Assembly: GCA_023375785.1 (NCBI GenBank)
Contig: SZWC01002384.1
Coordinates: forward strand, 20,836 to 58,335
DNA length: 37,500 bases
Direction: 5' to 3'
From: Penium margaritaceum
Lineage: Eukaryota > Streptophyta > Zygnematophyceae > Desmidiales > Peniaceae
The position numbers and the translations under genes are program-made. This document shows positions 9,810 through 19,979 of the stretch, piece after piece. The stretch's first letter is position 1. Each line of letters opens with the position of its first letter. The notes beneath the pieces are model-generated. The model was not told the origin of the DNA. It saw only the letters and a list, made by a program, of their open reading frames with translations, and searched no databases.

Positions 9810-10429
9810 TGTCAGAAGAAGCAGACGCATGGAACGTAAGTGAGAAGACGCAAGTAGAAACAATGTGTTGCTCCAGAGTGTGGCAAAGTGATGGAAGTGA
9901 AGAGTCAGGTGCAGACGCCAGAAGTCAGCCAGAGAACAAAACAGCGGAGGCGTCAGACAAGAGGTCCAGTACCAGAGTAAAAGGTAGACAAGGGCATACC
10001 AAGAGAAGCTGAGGGGTAGGCAAGAATGCCTTGCAGAGATGAGCAGCGGAGCAGAGTGATTGAGAGAAATGAGGGATTGAACAGTTGTGAGATAGTTGTT
10101 GGCAAAGGAAGAGTGTGAGAGGAATGGCAGAGCAGAGACAAATCGGCGAGGAACCAAAGGCGGATAGGATGGAAAGATTGTCCTGAAATAATTTTGGAGG
10201 GAAGAAACATCCTCTGTACATATAACAGGACAAACATCATGCAAATGGATTCTTTCCGCTAACCAAACACGTTGCAATGTGGTCACTGTCCTTAGGGGCA
10301 AATCATTTCAAGTCAACGGTCATGGACCAAAACCCCGTTGCCGAGGTTTGCTCAGCTCAGGACCTGAACCATATTGAGAGCTCAGATTGTTTGAGGGGTT
10401 ATCTTAGTGTTGAATTCTATATTCTGACA
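9810..10429 (-). repeat. 5' LTR of element A
   Basis: It runs TGTCAGAAGAAGCAGAC...TTCTATATTCTGACA on the + strand, so both TG and CA termini are kept. It aligns with 2422-3050 throughout. On the element's own strand the LTR begins TGTCAGAATATAG, a usual copia LTR start. Confidence 0.78.
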
Positions 10430-11200
10430 CATCGTACCATCATCTTACCGTACTCTACCGTAATAAATGTTCAAGTAATGGAAAAAAAGAATTTAGGATG
10501 TGCATGTAATATTTTGTTGACATGGTGTGCTCCTTGTCATGAGTGTTGTTCTTCATATTCCCTGGTTCGACCTCTGGGGAGTGGTCGAACACCTGATCTG
10601 ACTTTAGTTTTGGATTCCTTGTTCCATGCAAGATCAAGCTTTAGATCGCTAGCCCGAAGTTCGGGTGTTGGGCGAGTGGAATCTGGTACCTGCTATGGGT
10701 GGCGGGATAATCCACCACCAGTCATCCGAGTTCGTCTCTAATGAGCTCCAAAGGCACCTGGGTCATGAATGAAGTGACAAGAGGGACCTCCTTGACCAGG
10801 GTGAACTTCTCCTTCACTTCTGGTCGAGGAAAGGTGCTCTGGCGGGTCACCGTCGAAGCGCCTCCCATTGACTAAAGTGCAAGGCAAGGTGGGCGGCTCC
10901 ACCAACGGTTACTTCGACGGCCGTAGCAAGGGCTCTATTGCTCCGATTTGGGCATGTTTGGATGCGTTGGAAAGCTTAGATCACAGGCTATAATGATCTG
11001 ATGTAATCTCACTGTGCTAACTAAAAGAAACTTGTTTTGATTCAGTTCTCCTGAATGCGACGGGTTCTGCCCACTCACATCCGTGATCCTTGTGCTCCAC
11101 CCTCTTCACCATTGGTGTCCATTGGCTGTCCCAAACATTGGTAGCGTAAACTAGTGAGAGCTAGGCATCCTTGAGGGTGCCTCTACACCCACTAGTGCCA
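10430..11200. other. 770 bp without a recognised gene
   Basis: If gypsy-1 continues beyond element A, the middle of its RT (fingers region) should lie here. I cannot recognise it in any frame. A + frame at 10277-10741 spans the LTR edge and is not credible. The rest shows nothing I can name. Confidence 0.3.
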
Positions 11201-11660
11201 ACATATTTTGCACTGCAAGACATCACCACGAGGTACTGCTACCATTTCCCATGCAGGAAAGAGCAGTTCCATCAGCTTCCAAGAGGCAAATTTGCTAAAA
11301 ACCACCCATGAATTGGATGTCAGCAAATCCCCATTGATGATGACAAATCCAAGTACACAGTGTTCCACACCATATTTTTCCATTGGGAAAATGAAATCTT
11401 CGCTACACCTCAGTGACTATGGTGTTGTTTACTTTAAAAACATCCTTGTTCACAGTTGTACCTTGAAGGCGCACAATGGACACCTCAAAAAGGTTCTTGG
11501 AGTTCCACAAAGAGATAGATTTTTCTGTTACGTTGGCCACTGTTTGATTACGTTTCTTGGCCATACTGAGAGTAGAAGATGGTCTTGATGGATTCTGAAA
11601 AATGTATCAACGAATTGAACTTGCTATATGCGAAGAATCTTTTCGTGACACAACTTTGTC
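11201..11660 (+). pseudogene. Ty3/gypsy reverse transcriptase palm and connection remnant
   Basis: The frame from 11201 gives YFALQDITTRYCYHF, corresponding to the gypsy motif Phe-x-Lys-x-Asp-Leu-x-x-Gly-Tyr-His-x-Ile that holds the first catalytic Asp. About 190 bp later, at about 11410-11560, comes DYGVVYFKNILVHS, then HNGHLKKVLGV and FLGH, matching the catalytic strand (Tyr-Leu-Asp-Asp normally; here Tyr-Phe-Lys-Asn) and the connection. A frameshift near 11570 is followed by MDSEKCINELN, the usual Asp-Pro-Glu-Lys segment. Both Asp of the YxDD box are lost, so the enzyme is dead. It is probably the downstream part of gypsy-1. Confidence 0.72.
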
Positions 11661-11726
11661 CCAATTCTAGTATTGGGTCCACACCAGAAATACTTATGTA
11701 ACGTAAAGGTGTCTTTGCCTATCACA

Positions 11727-11742
11727 GTGTGTGTGTGTGTGC
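11727..11742. repeat. (TG)n microsatellite
   Basis: A short TG dinucleotide run lies just before the C-rich tandem units begin. Confidence 0.8.
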
Positions 11743-11968
11743 CAAACGGACCATGGACGGTTTTCATCCCTTCCACAAAAGTCCACTGGTCATCCGCCCC
11801 CCCTCCCCCCTCCCTCCCAAGGCCCAGTGTGTATTGGGTGAGTTTAGTGGGGAGTGTATTGTGCGGATGATAAAACATGTACACTAATGTGAGTAGCATC
11901 TAAAATATGTAGTTGGTTCAGCATGTTCTCTCCATCCGATTCATCAGTGTCATTTTCCCGTGCCCTCT

Positions 11969-12107
11969 CAGCTACACTTGCCAACACACTGCCCTCATAC
12001 ACTGCCTGTTCTGGTGTGGAGGGGGGGTGCGGGAGGGGGAGTAGGTGAGAGCCCTTGATGCGGCAGTCCCCCCAAGAAGTGGGAAGTGTATTGATAGATT
12101 GAAGCTG
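11969..12107. repeat. Foldback module 1
   Basis: It begins CAGCTACACT and ends with the eroded GATTGAAGCTG. Inside are a G-rich run (about 12016-12041), TAGGTGAGAGCC, and a C run (about 12067-12073) followed by AGTGTATTGATAG. The left half is roughly the reverse complement of the right half. Confidence 0.55.
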
Positions 12108-12513
12108 ATAGACATACAAGAAAAAACAGTTGTGCATTTTTATGCCAAAAATATATTCCTGTCTTTCCGTTTTTCATGGAGGTCGAGCATGCAGGAAGTA
12201 AACAAGAGAATGTATACCTACAATGACCTCTATGATCTCCTCAGATGAGACCGATCGATGGTTTACAAGTGACTGTTGTGAATGGAACATCTGGATCACG
12301 TACTTGTATTTCTGCACCACAGATACACTGCGCTAATGATTTATGGAGATCGTGTCCCCCCCCCCCAGGCATGAGTGTATTAGCAGAGTTTAGTGGGGTG
12401 TGTATCGTGAAGATGATACAAACTGTCCACTATTGTAGATGACATTCAACTTCTGGAGACGGTTCATCGTGTACTTTGGCCAAGTACATATGTGTAGAAT
12501 TTTAGTACCCCCA

Positions 12514-12661
12514 CAGCTACACTCCCCAATGCACTATTCCAATACACTATTGTCAGGAAAGAGGGGGGAGGGGTAGGTAAGAGCCGTCCATGTGCCCCCC
12601 CTCCCCCCCCCCTCCAAAAAATGGAATGTGTATTGACTGAGAGTATTGGATAGTGTAGCTG
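12514..12661. repeat. Foldback module 2
   Basis: Perfect 10-bp ends CAGCTACACT and AGTGTAGCTG enclose imperfect arms (CCAATACAC against GTGTATTGAC), then a G-rich half and a C-rich half. The 148-bp unit is nearly a single hairpin. It resembles a small inverted-repeat transposon but has no clear target duplication. Confidence 0.6.
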
Positions 12662-12907
12662 ATAGAATTAGTAGAAAATACACTTGTGTTTCTTTACCTC
12701 GATGACTTATTGACGTCTTTCAATCGCTGATAAAGGTCAATCGAGAATCCTCAAGAATGAAAGAAAAATACTTGATAATGTAAATCTACCTTGACGTTAT
12801 CATCCTCGTCGGATGCGATTGCTCAACGGTCATCGGTGGGACATATGGATCATGTAACTGTCTTTATGCATCACATATATTATGCGTGAACAAAAACAGT
12901 AACTACG

Positions 12908-12946
<39 letters not shown>
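12908..12946. repeat. Uninterrupted run of 39 C
   Basis: Thirty-nine C in a row, followed by TCCCCCCCACCTCCCC. Such runs mutate fast and form G-quadruplex or i-motif structures in vitro. The exact length is also the least reliable part of any assembly. Confidence 0.9.
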
Positions 12947-12949
<3 letters not shown>

Positions 12950-13117
12950 CCCCACCTCCCCAAAGGTAGTGTATCAGGAAAGTACCTTGGGAATTGCAGC
13001 TCAGGGGGTAAAAAAAATGTACACAGATGTATTTGGCAGATATAGTTGTTGGACTGATATGAAAGCTGAATGTCATCTACAAATGTGTACATTGGTATCA
13101 TCTTCTTGATACACTTA

Positions 13118-13284
13118 CCGCTACACTCTACTCAAACACTCATGACAGGGAGAGGGGGTGGGGGCGGGGGGGGGGGGGGGGGGGAGAGGGAGGATAGGTG
13201 AGATCCATCCATGCGGGACACCCCCCCCCCCCTCCCCCGAGAAGTGGAGAGTGTGCTGAAAGAGTGTCTTGGGTAGTGCAGCTG
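13118..13284. repeat. Foldback module 3
   Basis: Ends CCGCTACACT and AGTGCAGCTG are one or two changes from module 2. It contains a run of 19 G (13166-13184) and a run of 12 C (13221-13232). The spacer ATAGGTGAGATCCATCCATG matches the other modules' spacers. Confidence 0.6.
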
Positions 13285-13450
13285 AAAGGAAAACTAGAAT
13301 ATACACTTGTGTACTTGTACTTTGGTATCCAATTGACGTCTACGTATCATAGATTGAAGAATCGTCACAATCAATGGACAAAGTAAAACATATATGATGG
13401 GAAATCTTAGTGTAACCATCCTAGTTTGATGTGATCGATTGAATTTTTTT

Positions 13451-15254
13451 GAATCAACAGGCATACACTCCCAAACTGAATTTCTTGGAGATGGGAAGAA
13501 TTGAGTAATTTCCTCTCAGAATGAAAATACATCCTCGATTGTTTGATAGGAAAAAAAAGACTGTTTAGGTAGGAAAATCAACTACAAACCATTTCAATCA
13601 TGAACCAGTCTCTACAAGTTTGATCAACAAGTGATTTACGTGATATGAGAATAACTATTCCCTGAAGCCTGACCATTGCTTGCGTAAAAAATCAAGCCGT
13701 CACATGAGCAATTTCCTGACTGCCGATCTTTCCGCGGTCAAGCTGTCACACGAGAAAAATTTGGACAGTTGCTCAAAGTATAGGGGGGAAAACATGATGC
13801 TCCCACCTTTGGATTCTGTTGTGGTATTACGTTGAGAGACATATATGTGTCTACCAAAAAATTGCAAACCAAACCATTCCTTAAATGTATGCCATTTCCA
13901 TTGTAACATTTAACTCACCATAAAACAATTCACATTTAAGTTCCATTCAAATCAATTCCTCCACGATGCAATTTACAATAGCCTTCTCACCATTTGGAAG
14001 AAAAATCATCCTGTCAAGCTGAAGAGATAAGGTTGGTGAAAATTGTGTTGTGATGTAAATGAAGGTTCTCAGAAAATTCCTCTCATGTGTTTCCTTCATG
14101 TGCAGTATTAAAATAGTGTATTTTCTTTGGGATGATTAACCACAAATGCACATTATGTAGCTACATGGCGCCCCTCAGACCATCACAAGAAATGGTAGCA
14201 GTTGCATCACCAGAAGATTATGGCAGGAACATATGAAACAACATGGCAGCCCCTTTCAGCTGTAATCCACCTCCGCCCCTAGAATGACACTCGAGAAACT
14301 GCTCCGAACTCTCTGGTGGCCACATGGCACTGATTGGGCAGTCCATTTCATGATTTCCCACCTCTTTTACAACTCGGTCACGTTGGCTTCCACCACAAGA
14401 TTGACATTCAAAACAATGAAAAACCTGTTAACATTCAGTTCCCTTCCAAACGACCAGCAATATCCTGGTCATCAACATCCAACATCTTTGATTTCACGAC
14501 CATTTGGGAGGAACCACAGAAATCTTTGGTTCAAGTTGCAGTAGTGAGAACATAAAGTTGCACCCACTAATGCACAAAACTGAAGTCAAAGTGCCTTGGG
14601 CTGCTCGATTTACTCCAAGTTAGAAAGCTCAAGTTCTACCACTGTAGAGAGGGTTGACTTAGTTGTAATGTCCTACATCCACCACCCATCATTTGGAAGA
14701 CACGAGGATACATTATTTAATACATCCTTGTTGGTTGAGGTTGTGGAAAATCGGAATTATCCAGTGGTGGGTTTGTGATGCTGCACTCAACTGGAGCACG
14801 ACAACAACCAACCAGCGTCCATCATTTGAGCATTGATGAATGTTTCCACCTCCAGACATCGTACAGTAATTGTTGGGCATGAATTTCACCAGCATCTTTT
14901 TTCTCTAGCAGCTGAACTTGGTACTGGACAAAATAAATAGATCCCAAGAGCATGAATCAGTTGTTTCTACGACAAGTGCTTGTCTGAACACTAGTTGAGG
15001 GGTGCAGGAGGATGCGGAGTACATCAGGTGCAATGTAGAACTCTTGTGGAGCACAGTATGGGCAGAGCACTTGGCCAATGAGGAGGCTGTGGGATGCAGA
15101 CAATGGGGAGTCATGGGGAGCAGGGGCACATGGAAAATCCAGTGTACCACGAATCTCAGGGACCTCGCTTGACAAAATGAGGGAGGAAGATCAGCGTTAT
15201 CTTCATTTGCACCACGTACGGTCTTCTCCCGCAAGGATGGACTGACTCTGGGTT
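13451..15254. other. 1.8 kb without a supported gene
   Basis: The stretch is AT-richer than its surroundings. Overlapping + frames at 14284-14555 include WWPHGTDWAVHF and GFHHKIDIQNNEKPVNIQF, which faintly recall gypsy integrase and RT lead-in segments, but neither has enough motif residues to call. CATTTGGAAGA-like words recur near 13993, 14505 and 14690. Nothing else is evident. Confidence 0.3.
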
Positions 15255-15990
15255 ACCACAGGGGGTCATTGTGGGTGCATTGGGATCCAAATTTGAGTTT
15301 GGGGGAAGGCAAGAACGTGATTCTTGGTGAAGGGGAAGAAGGTGCATATTTATGAATGTTTTGGGAGCCATTTGTAATTGCAAGGAAAGAGAGCCTCATT
15401 TTGGAGAGCAAGGAATGGCACCACCGTGTGTCTTGGAATCCTTTTGTGAGTGTGAAGAGAGGAAAAAATGTGCCTCATGGTGGAGAAGCATAAGAAGAAA
15501 CTTCTTGGTTGTATTGGGAGCAGCTTTTGAGTGTGCTCGAAGGGAGAAATATGATTTGTGGTGGGGGACTGGAAACATCATTGTTGTGGCTGTGCTGGGA
15601 GCATTCTTTCATTCCACAGGAAGGGTAAAGTGTGCCTCATAATGGAGGAGTGGAAATGGCATTTTTGTGGGTGCATTGGGAGCAGTTTGTGACTGCAGAG
15701 GAAGGAAATAACGCCCCTCATTTTTTAGGAGTAGAAATGGCATCTTTGTGGCGTGTTGAGAACATGTTGTAAGTGCACGGGTATATTGTGCCTCAACCTT
15801 TTTGGGTAGGTTTGGAGAAGTTTGTGAGTTCATCTGAATGGAAAATGGCACTGCATCTTCTGGTGGAGGAGAGGAATTGGCATGTTTGTTGGTATTCTGG
15901 GAGATGTTAGTGAGTGGTCAGAAAGAGCAGCAAAAGCCTCTTGGTGGAGGAGTGGGTTCAGGCTTTTGAAACGGGTCTTCTGTTGGGTGC
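15255..15990. repeat. Diverged tandem array, about nine units of roughly 80 bp
   Basis: A consensus-like core GTGGGTGCATTGGGAGCA-TTTGTGA-TGCA-AGGAA-GTGCCTCAT-GTGGAG recurs with starts near 15267, 15355, 15430, 15507, 15582, 15668, 15745, 15805, 15885 and 15975. Reading + at 15352-15642 gives repeated VLGA...C.C..R.K.ASWW; reading minus at 15851-15609 gives repeated SQTAPNAPTKMPFPLL. Either protein repeat could be a by-product of the DNA repeat. Units have drifted far from each other. Confidence 0.65.
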
Positions 15991-17290
15991 CAAGTGTGAG
16001 TATGCAGAAGGTGCAGGATACACATCAAGGCGTGAGTACGGAAAAGGAGGTTGCTCCTAAGTGTAAGCTTGGGAATATAGGGGTTCTGAGCAAAAATTGA
16101 TGCCATCCCTGGGGATGTGGGAGCAGCAGAGACAGCCGCACATATTATGCCTCGAAGTGGAGTTCTGGGTGGAGATGTGGGAGCACGGATGAAGAAGATC
16201 CATACAGGAGGAGATGTGTAGGACAGAGAATGGGACGAAATCAAAGACCTGGGAAATGGACACACTGTGTCAGAGAGCGGCATAGGTGTAAAGCCAATGA
16301 CAAGCTTGTGCGGCAGAAAACAGTAGTCACATGGTTCAGGGGAAGAGGCATGAATCTTAAGTAGCGGTAGTGGTGAACTGGGAGAGAAACTTGAATACTC
16401 AAGGAAGATGTTGAATGTGGATCTGTGCAAACGCAATTGCAGAGATTCAAGGAAGAACAAAAGACCGCAGGGAAAAAAGTGGTTGGAGGATTGAATTTTC
16501 CATCAAGGGGGGTGGAGAGAAGGAGGGTTGGAAGCAGTGATTGGAAGCAACCGGGGTAGGAGTGAACATAGGGGGTTTGGTGCGATGAGCATAGACTTGC
16601 ATGTTTCTGCATGTGGTGTGACTTTGCAGAAATCCAGTTTTAATGGACTATATATTCGATTTAGTTAACACTTGTGAGGTGCCTGAGATATTGTGAAAGT
16701 TTGTGCCTTAACATTCTCTCTCCACACGAAATCACAGTAGAAGACCTGGCTCATTCAAATGACTCTGAAGATGAGTCAAGTGTTTTGCAGGAATGTACCT
16801 CCTCCATGTGCAAGTCTTCCTGAACATCTCAACAATAACCTCTAAGGAAGGCCCGAGTGACAGCATGACTAGATGGATGATGCATGGACATTACTTGTGA
16901 CAAAGAAAGGAGGTAAAATGTTCCTCAAGTATGGGATTTCTATGTGGGCAACTTGTGACTGTAGAAGCACCTAGTTCTATGGGTGAGACAGGTGTGGAGA
17001 CTGCAGCAATGCCTTTTCCTATGGCTGAAGGGGGGCTGAGACTGTGGAAAAGGGGCTGTCCATGTGAGCACCAGGTTTGACTGCGGAAACGCTTTGTGAT
17101 AGGGGTAAAAGGGGCTGATATCAAGAAAGAAGGGTTTTCCAGTTTTGATCTTGTTGTGACTGCAAGAAATCCTTGTCATGGGGGTGTTGGGAGGAGCAAA
17201 TGCAGAAGGAAGGAAGCTGTCCGATGAGGCAATAGGTGTTACTGCAGTGATGTGTGTTACTGCAGTGATGTGCACTTATGGAGTGGGAGT
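15991..17290. other. 1.3 kb, possible further decay of the 80-bp array
   Basis: Words such as TGTGACTGxAGAA and TGTGGGxA recur irregularly at 16940-17200, and a minus frame at 17275-16940 repeats FAPPNTPMTRISCSHN-like text akin to the array at 15255-15990. An 18-bp direct duplication (TGTTACTGCAGTGATGTG) sits near 17235-17272. A minus frame of 180 codons (16460-15918) has no recognised domain. Confidence 0.25.
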
Positions 17291-17779
17291 TGTAACTTGA
17301 GTGTGAAAAAGGGGGGATGAGCTGCAGAGCTAGCGGAAGATGGGTGGTTCAGAATTGCAGCAACAAGGAAGGAAGAGTGCACGCCAGAAAAGCACAAGTG
17401 TGGGAAGAAATGGGATATCACCTGTACATTGGATTGGTGAGAGTTTTCCAGCTTCTTCATGATTTCCTGTAACTTTTGCAACAGACCGGTGACCACCAGA
17501 TTGAACCCAAGCATGGAAGTTGTCCAGAGAGCAAGATAACATAAGTAATGAGAGGTCATAATCTTGGCATGCTGAATCACTAGCTAGAAGAGATGATGAA
17601 ATGAAGATCAATCCAACCACCCACATCACCACTCATGGCACTTTCATTCTTTCACAAAGAGGCTTGGCAAACTGCACATGTTCATGAAATATTGGAAACT
17701 CAACCACATAGTGAACAGGAGCTGATATCCTATTTCCTGAGCATTCAAGCTCTTTGGTGGAGCCAAAAATGTTAGAAAA
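17291..17779. other. 490 bp without a recognised feature
   Basis: Short frames only, and no motif seen. It precedes the chromovirus RT remnant and may be its unrecognisable upstream part. Confidence 0.25.
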
Positions 17780-18000
17780 TATGACAAGTGATGTTCCCAA
17801 ATCACTATGGATACTCCACGCTCACCGTAATGCCATCCAGCCTCAACAACTCTCCAGATTCATTCACGTCATTGCTACAGAGGAAATTCTACCACACCTC
17901 AATGGCTTTGTCTTTGTGCACCTTGTTAACATCCTCCTCTACATCTGCACTCTATAGAAGCATGATGGACATCTTTGTGAAGTCATTGAAGTCTTAAAGT
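17780..18000 (+). pseudogene. Chromovirus (gypsy-2) reverse transcriptase palm remnant
   Basis: Two alternating frames together follow the gypsy RT palm: YGYSTLTVMPSSLNNSPDSF (normally Tyr-Glu-Phe...Met-Pro-Phe-Gly-Leu-x-Asn-Ala-Pro-x-x-Phe), then HLNGFVFVHLVNILLYICTL, where the YxDD box has become His-Leu-Val-Asn. The reading ends YRSMMDIFVKSLKS. Frameshifts and loss of both Asp make it inactive. It covers the same RT region as 11201-11660, so two gypsy elements are present. Confidence 0.75.
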
Positions 18001-18189
18001 CAATCTTTGTTTGGAAAACCCCTTCAGTATGACTGTGGTCACTTCTTGTTCAATTTTTTGAACAAAAAATCAGACAGTGTTGACGGATCTTCATGGATCT
18101 GACAGTGTTTTGGAATTCTCTGATTGGCCAACACCAGAAAATCTCCACGACATGCAACAACTACCATCAATTTTCGGCAGAAATCACTG

Positions 18190-18770
18190 TGTGTCAACCC
18201 CCCTTGCCATTTTCAGTATAAGATAAAAACATTGGAATCTGGGAGGAAGAAAACAAGAAGCAAATAACTCTTTCACGCCAAGCCTTGTGCCAGTTTTGCG
18301 ATTGGACAATCTGATGATCGGGTACAGCCCATTAACGGATGTGTTTGATCGGGTGATGGCAGCCGTTATCCTCCAAAACACCATCGGTGAGGAACAGCTG
18401 GTCTCATGTCACCAGGTTTGTGGCCTCATACTCTAATTTGTGGTGAAAAGGAGAGAAATTCTCACATATGTGCACACATCCAAAGTCTGGTCGTGCTACC
18501 TTCAATGCAGAATTTGCATCATTCAAACCAGCCACCATGGAGTATGATTTTAAAAGATGCAACAAAATCCCATCCATATATAGACTCACTTTGTTGAATT
18601 CCTCCACTCCAATTCCTCCTTTTTTACGTCATAAAGTACCAACCTGACATTGTGAATCCAGCAGACATGTTCAGTCGCAGACCAGATCTGATGGCCAAGA
18701 TCAGCATGCTACTGAGCAATGTGTTTTTTAAGCGGCTATTCACACATGGACACAGGCAGCACAGATGATT
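18190..18770 (+). pseudogene. Chromovirus RNase H remnant
   Basis: The end is clear: at about 18635-18720 the reading KYQPDIVNPADMFSRRPDLM matches the gypsy RNase H terminus (Tyr-x-Pro-Gly...Asn-x-x-Ala-Asp-x-Leu-Ser-Arg-Arg-Pro). Upstream, AIGQSDDRVQPI near 18297 resembles the Gly-Ala-Val-Leu-x-Gln strand. The centre is too decayed to follow. Order and strand agree with RT before and integrase after. Confidence 0.65.
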
Positions 18771-18859
18771 CAACAAGGGCATCTTTTATTCATTGTAAAT
18801 TACTGCCACAGAAGGTTAACATGGCAAGTCATTCTGCTGCTCAACAATGAAACTTGGTG

Positions 18860-19846
18860 CATGCTTCTTCAGGAGTGCCATGAAAGCAGCCCAGGAGTGC
18901 AATTTGGCAAGGAAAAGACCCTTGAGAAGATTTTCTAATGCTTTTGTTGGGGAAAACTGGATTCTATGTTGCAAAGTCCTTCTGTCCTGCGACAAATTCT
19001 GCCTACAACTTCTTTCTGTAACACCAAAGTCTGTGAGAATTTTTCTGATTCAAGCTCTGTTCAAGCCCCATGGCTCGGACTAGACAGGGTGAAATTCAAT
19101 AGTTAAGCTTGCCTACAATTTGGCAGAAACAGGACAAGTGTCATTGACAGGGTACCACAGTTTTGGTACCAGAACCAAAGCAACTGGTGACCTTGTTGTA
19201 TATCACCTGCACGAAGAGGCTTGCCCACGTCCCAGAAGAAGCAGACAAGAAGCAGCCCACATTACAGTAGATATGGTGGAATGCTGCCCAAAAAAACCAC
19301 CCATCTCTCCACCACATGCGCTCATCACCTCCACGTTCCATTCTCATTTTTCAACCTTTCAGAGCGGAGACCCTAATTGGCGGGGAGGTGGACACAAACG
19401 ACATGGTCACCAGTGGTTCTGGATCTGGTACCAAACTGTGGTACGTCAAGATTGTACAGAAAACTTTCAGTGGCCCCTACCATACTACATGTTTTAAGCA
19501 ACATACAAATTGTTGACATCCAGCATCGAGTTTTTTAGTGAATCACGGAGAAAGCACATCAAATGCTGGCAAGTTCAGAAGAGGTGATGAAACAAGCAGT
19601 GGATTCTGACCTCTAGGATGTGATTCGAATTGCAGAGGATTGCTTCCTACTCAGCAGTACAAACATGAAGATTAAGCCAAGCTGCCTTGGCGCATTCAAT
19701 ATGAAGGAGGTGCCCATTGGTGCACAACTTTGCTTGCCCAATTGCACGGCAATCCATCCGGGCTTCCAAATCAGCAATCTCAAACACTACAGAGACCCGG
19801 GAGATCTTTCCCTTTCTGGAACGTTCCACCTCCACCACCCGTCAAA
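18860..19846 (+). pseudogene. Chromovirus integrase remnant
   Basis: The zinc-binding start reads LLQECHESSPGVQFGKEKTL (about 18865-18930), matching Leu-x-x-x-His-x-Ser-x-x-x-Gly-His-Phe-Gly-x-x-Lys-Thr-Leu. The catalytic core cannot be followed. The C-terminal part is good: SSEEVMKQAVD, FLLSSTNMKIKP, then CLGAFNMKEV, AIHPGFQISNLKHYRDPG at about 19560-19800, matching the integrase tail in which Ile-His-Pro-Val-Phe-His-Val-Ser-x-Leu-Lys is diagnostic. Integrase joins element DNA to the chromosome; this copy cannot. Confidence 0.75.
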
Positions 19847-19979
19847 GTGAACGAGGATACAAAGTGCTTCATCAAGGAAATCCTCAATTGAAAAGTAACT
19901 GAGTACAATATCAAGCTGCCGGGCCATGACTTAGCGCATGTAAGCTAGGAGCCCTATGAGAACCTGAGAGATGTCAATT
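19847..19979 (+). pseudogene. Chromodomain remnant at the end of the integrase
   Basis: Directly after the integrase tail the frame reads VNEDTKCFIKEILN-stop-KVTEYNIKLPGH, then a TAG at the expected Trp, then EPYENLRDV. The order Glu-Lys-Ile-Leu, Tyr-x-Val/Ile-Lys-Trp-x-Gly and Trp-Glu-Pro-x-Glu-Asn-Leu is the chromodomain of chromoviruses, which targets integration to methylated-histone chromatin. Its presence places gypsy-2 in the chromovirus clade. Confidence 0.78.

Larger units (their letters stand above)
2422..10429 (-). mobile_element. LTR element A, non-autonomous, minus strand, inserted in gypsy-1
   Basis: Two clearly related LTRs of about 620-630 bp (2422-3050 and 9810-10429) flank an interior of about 6.8 kb, of which 4.56 kb is element B. 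Just inside the right LTR, 9798-9808 reads as a degenerate reverse complement of the initiator-Met tRNA primer site, giving minus-strand orientation. No gag, protease, integrase or RT homology is seen in the remaining 2.2 kb, so the element depended on others for movement. The 5 bp before (AAGCG) and after (CATCG) agree at three positions, so a target duplication is only weakly supported. Internal content includes an opposite-strand gene-like frame (3101-3735) and a Ser/Thr/Pro/Gln-rich leader. Confidence 0.75.
11790..13450. repeat. Three diverged tandem units of about 555 bp with C and G runs
   Basis: Units start at C runs near 11797, 12356 and 12908. Each holds, in order: a C run; a segment with GTGTAT and GATGATA words (clear in the first two units); a foldback module with G-rich and C-rich halves; then a tail with CACTTGTGT, ATTGACGTC and ATCCTCxTCxGATGxGA words. 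Tails of units 2 and 3 share AATACACTTGTGT/ATACACTTGTGT and ATTGACGTCT. Similarity is low but in the same order three times. There is no coding capacity; short frames of Gly or Pro runs come from the homopolymers. Confidence 0.72.

Noticed and set aside
11790-13450. CRISPR-like or regulatory repeat array
   Set aside because: Units are long, diverged and lack regular unique spacers; the context is plant retrotransposon DNA.
14284-14555. Gypsy integrase or RT fragment
   Set aside because: Only a few residues resemble the motifs, in competing frames, with no supporting neighbours.
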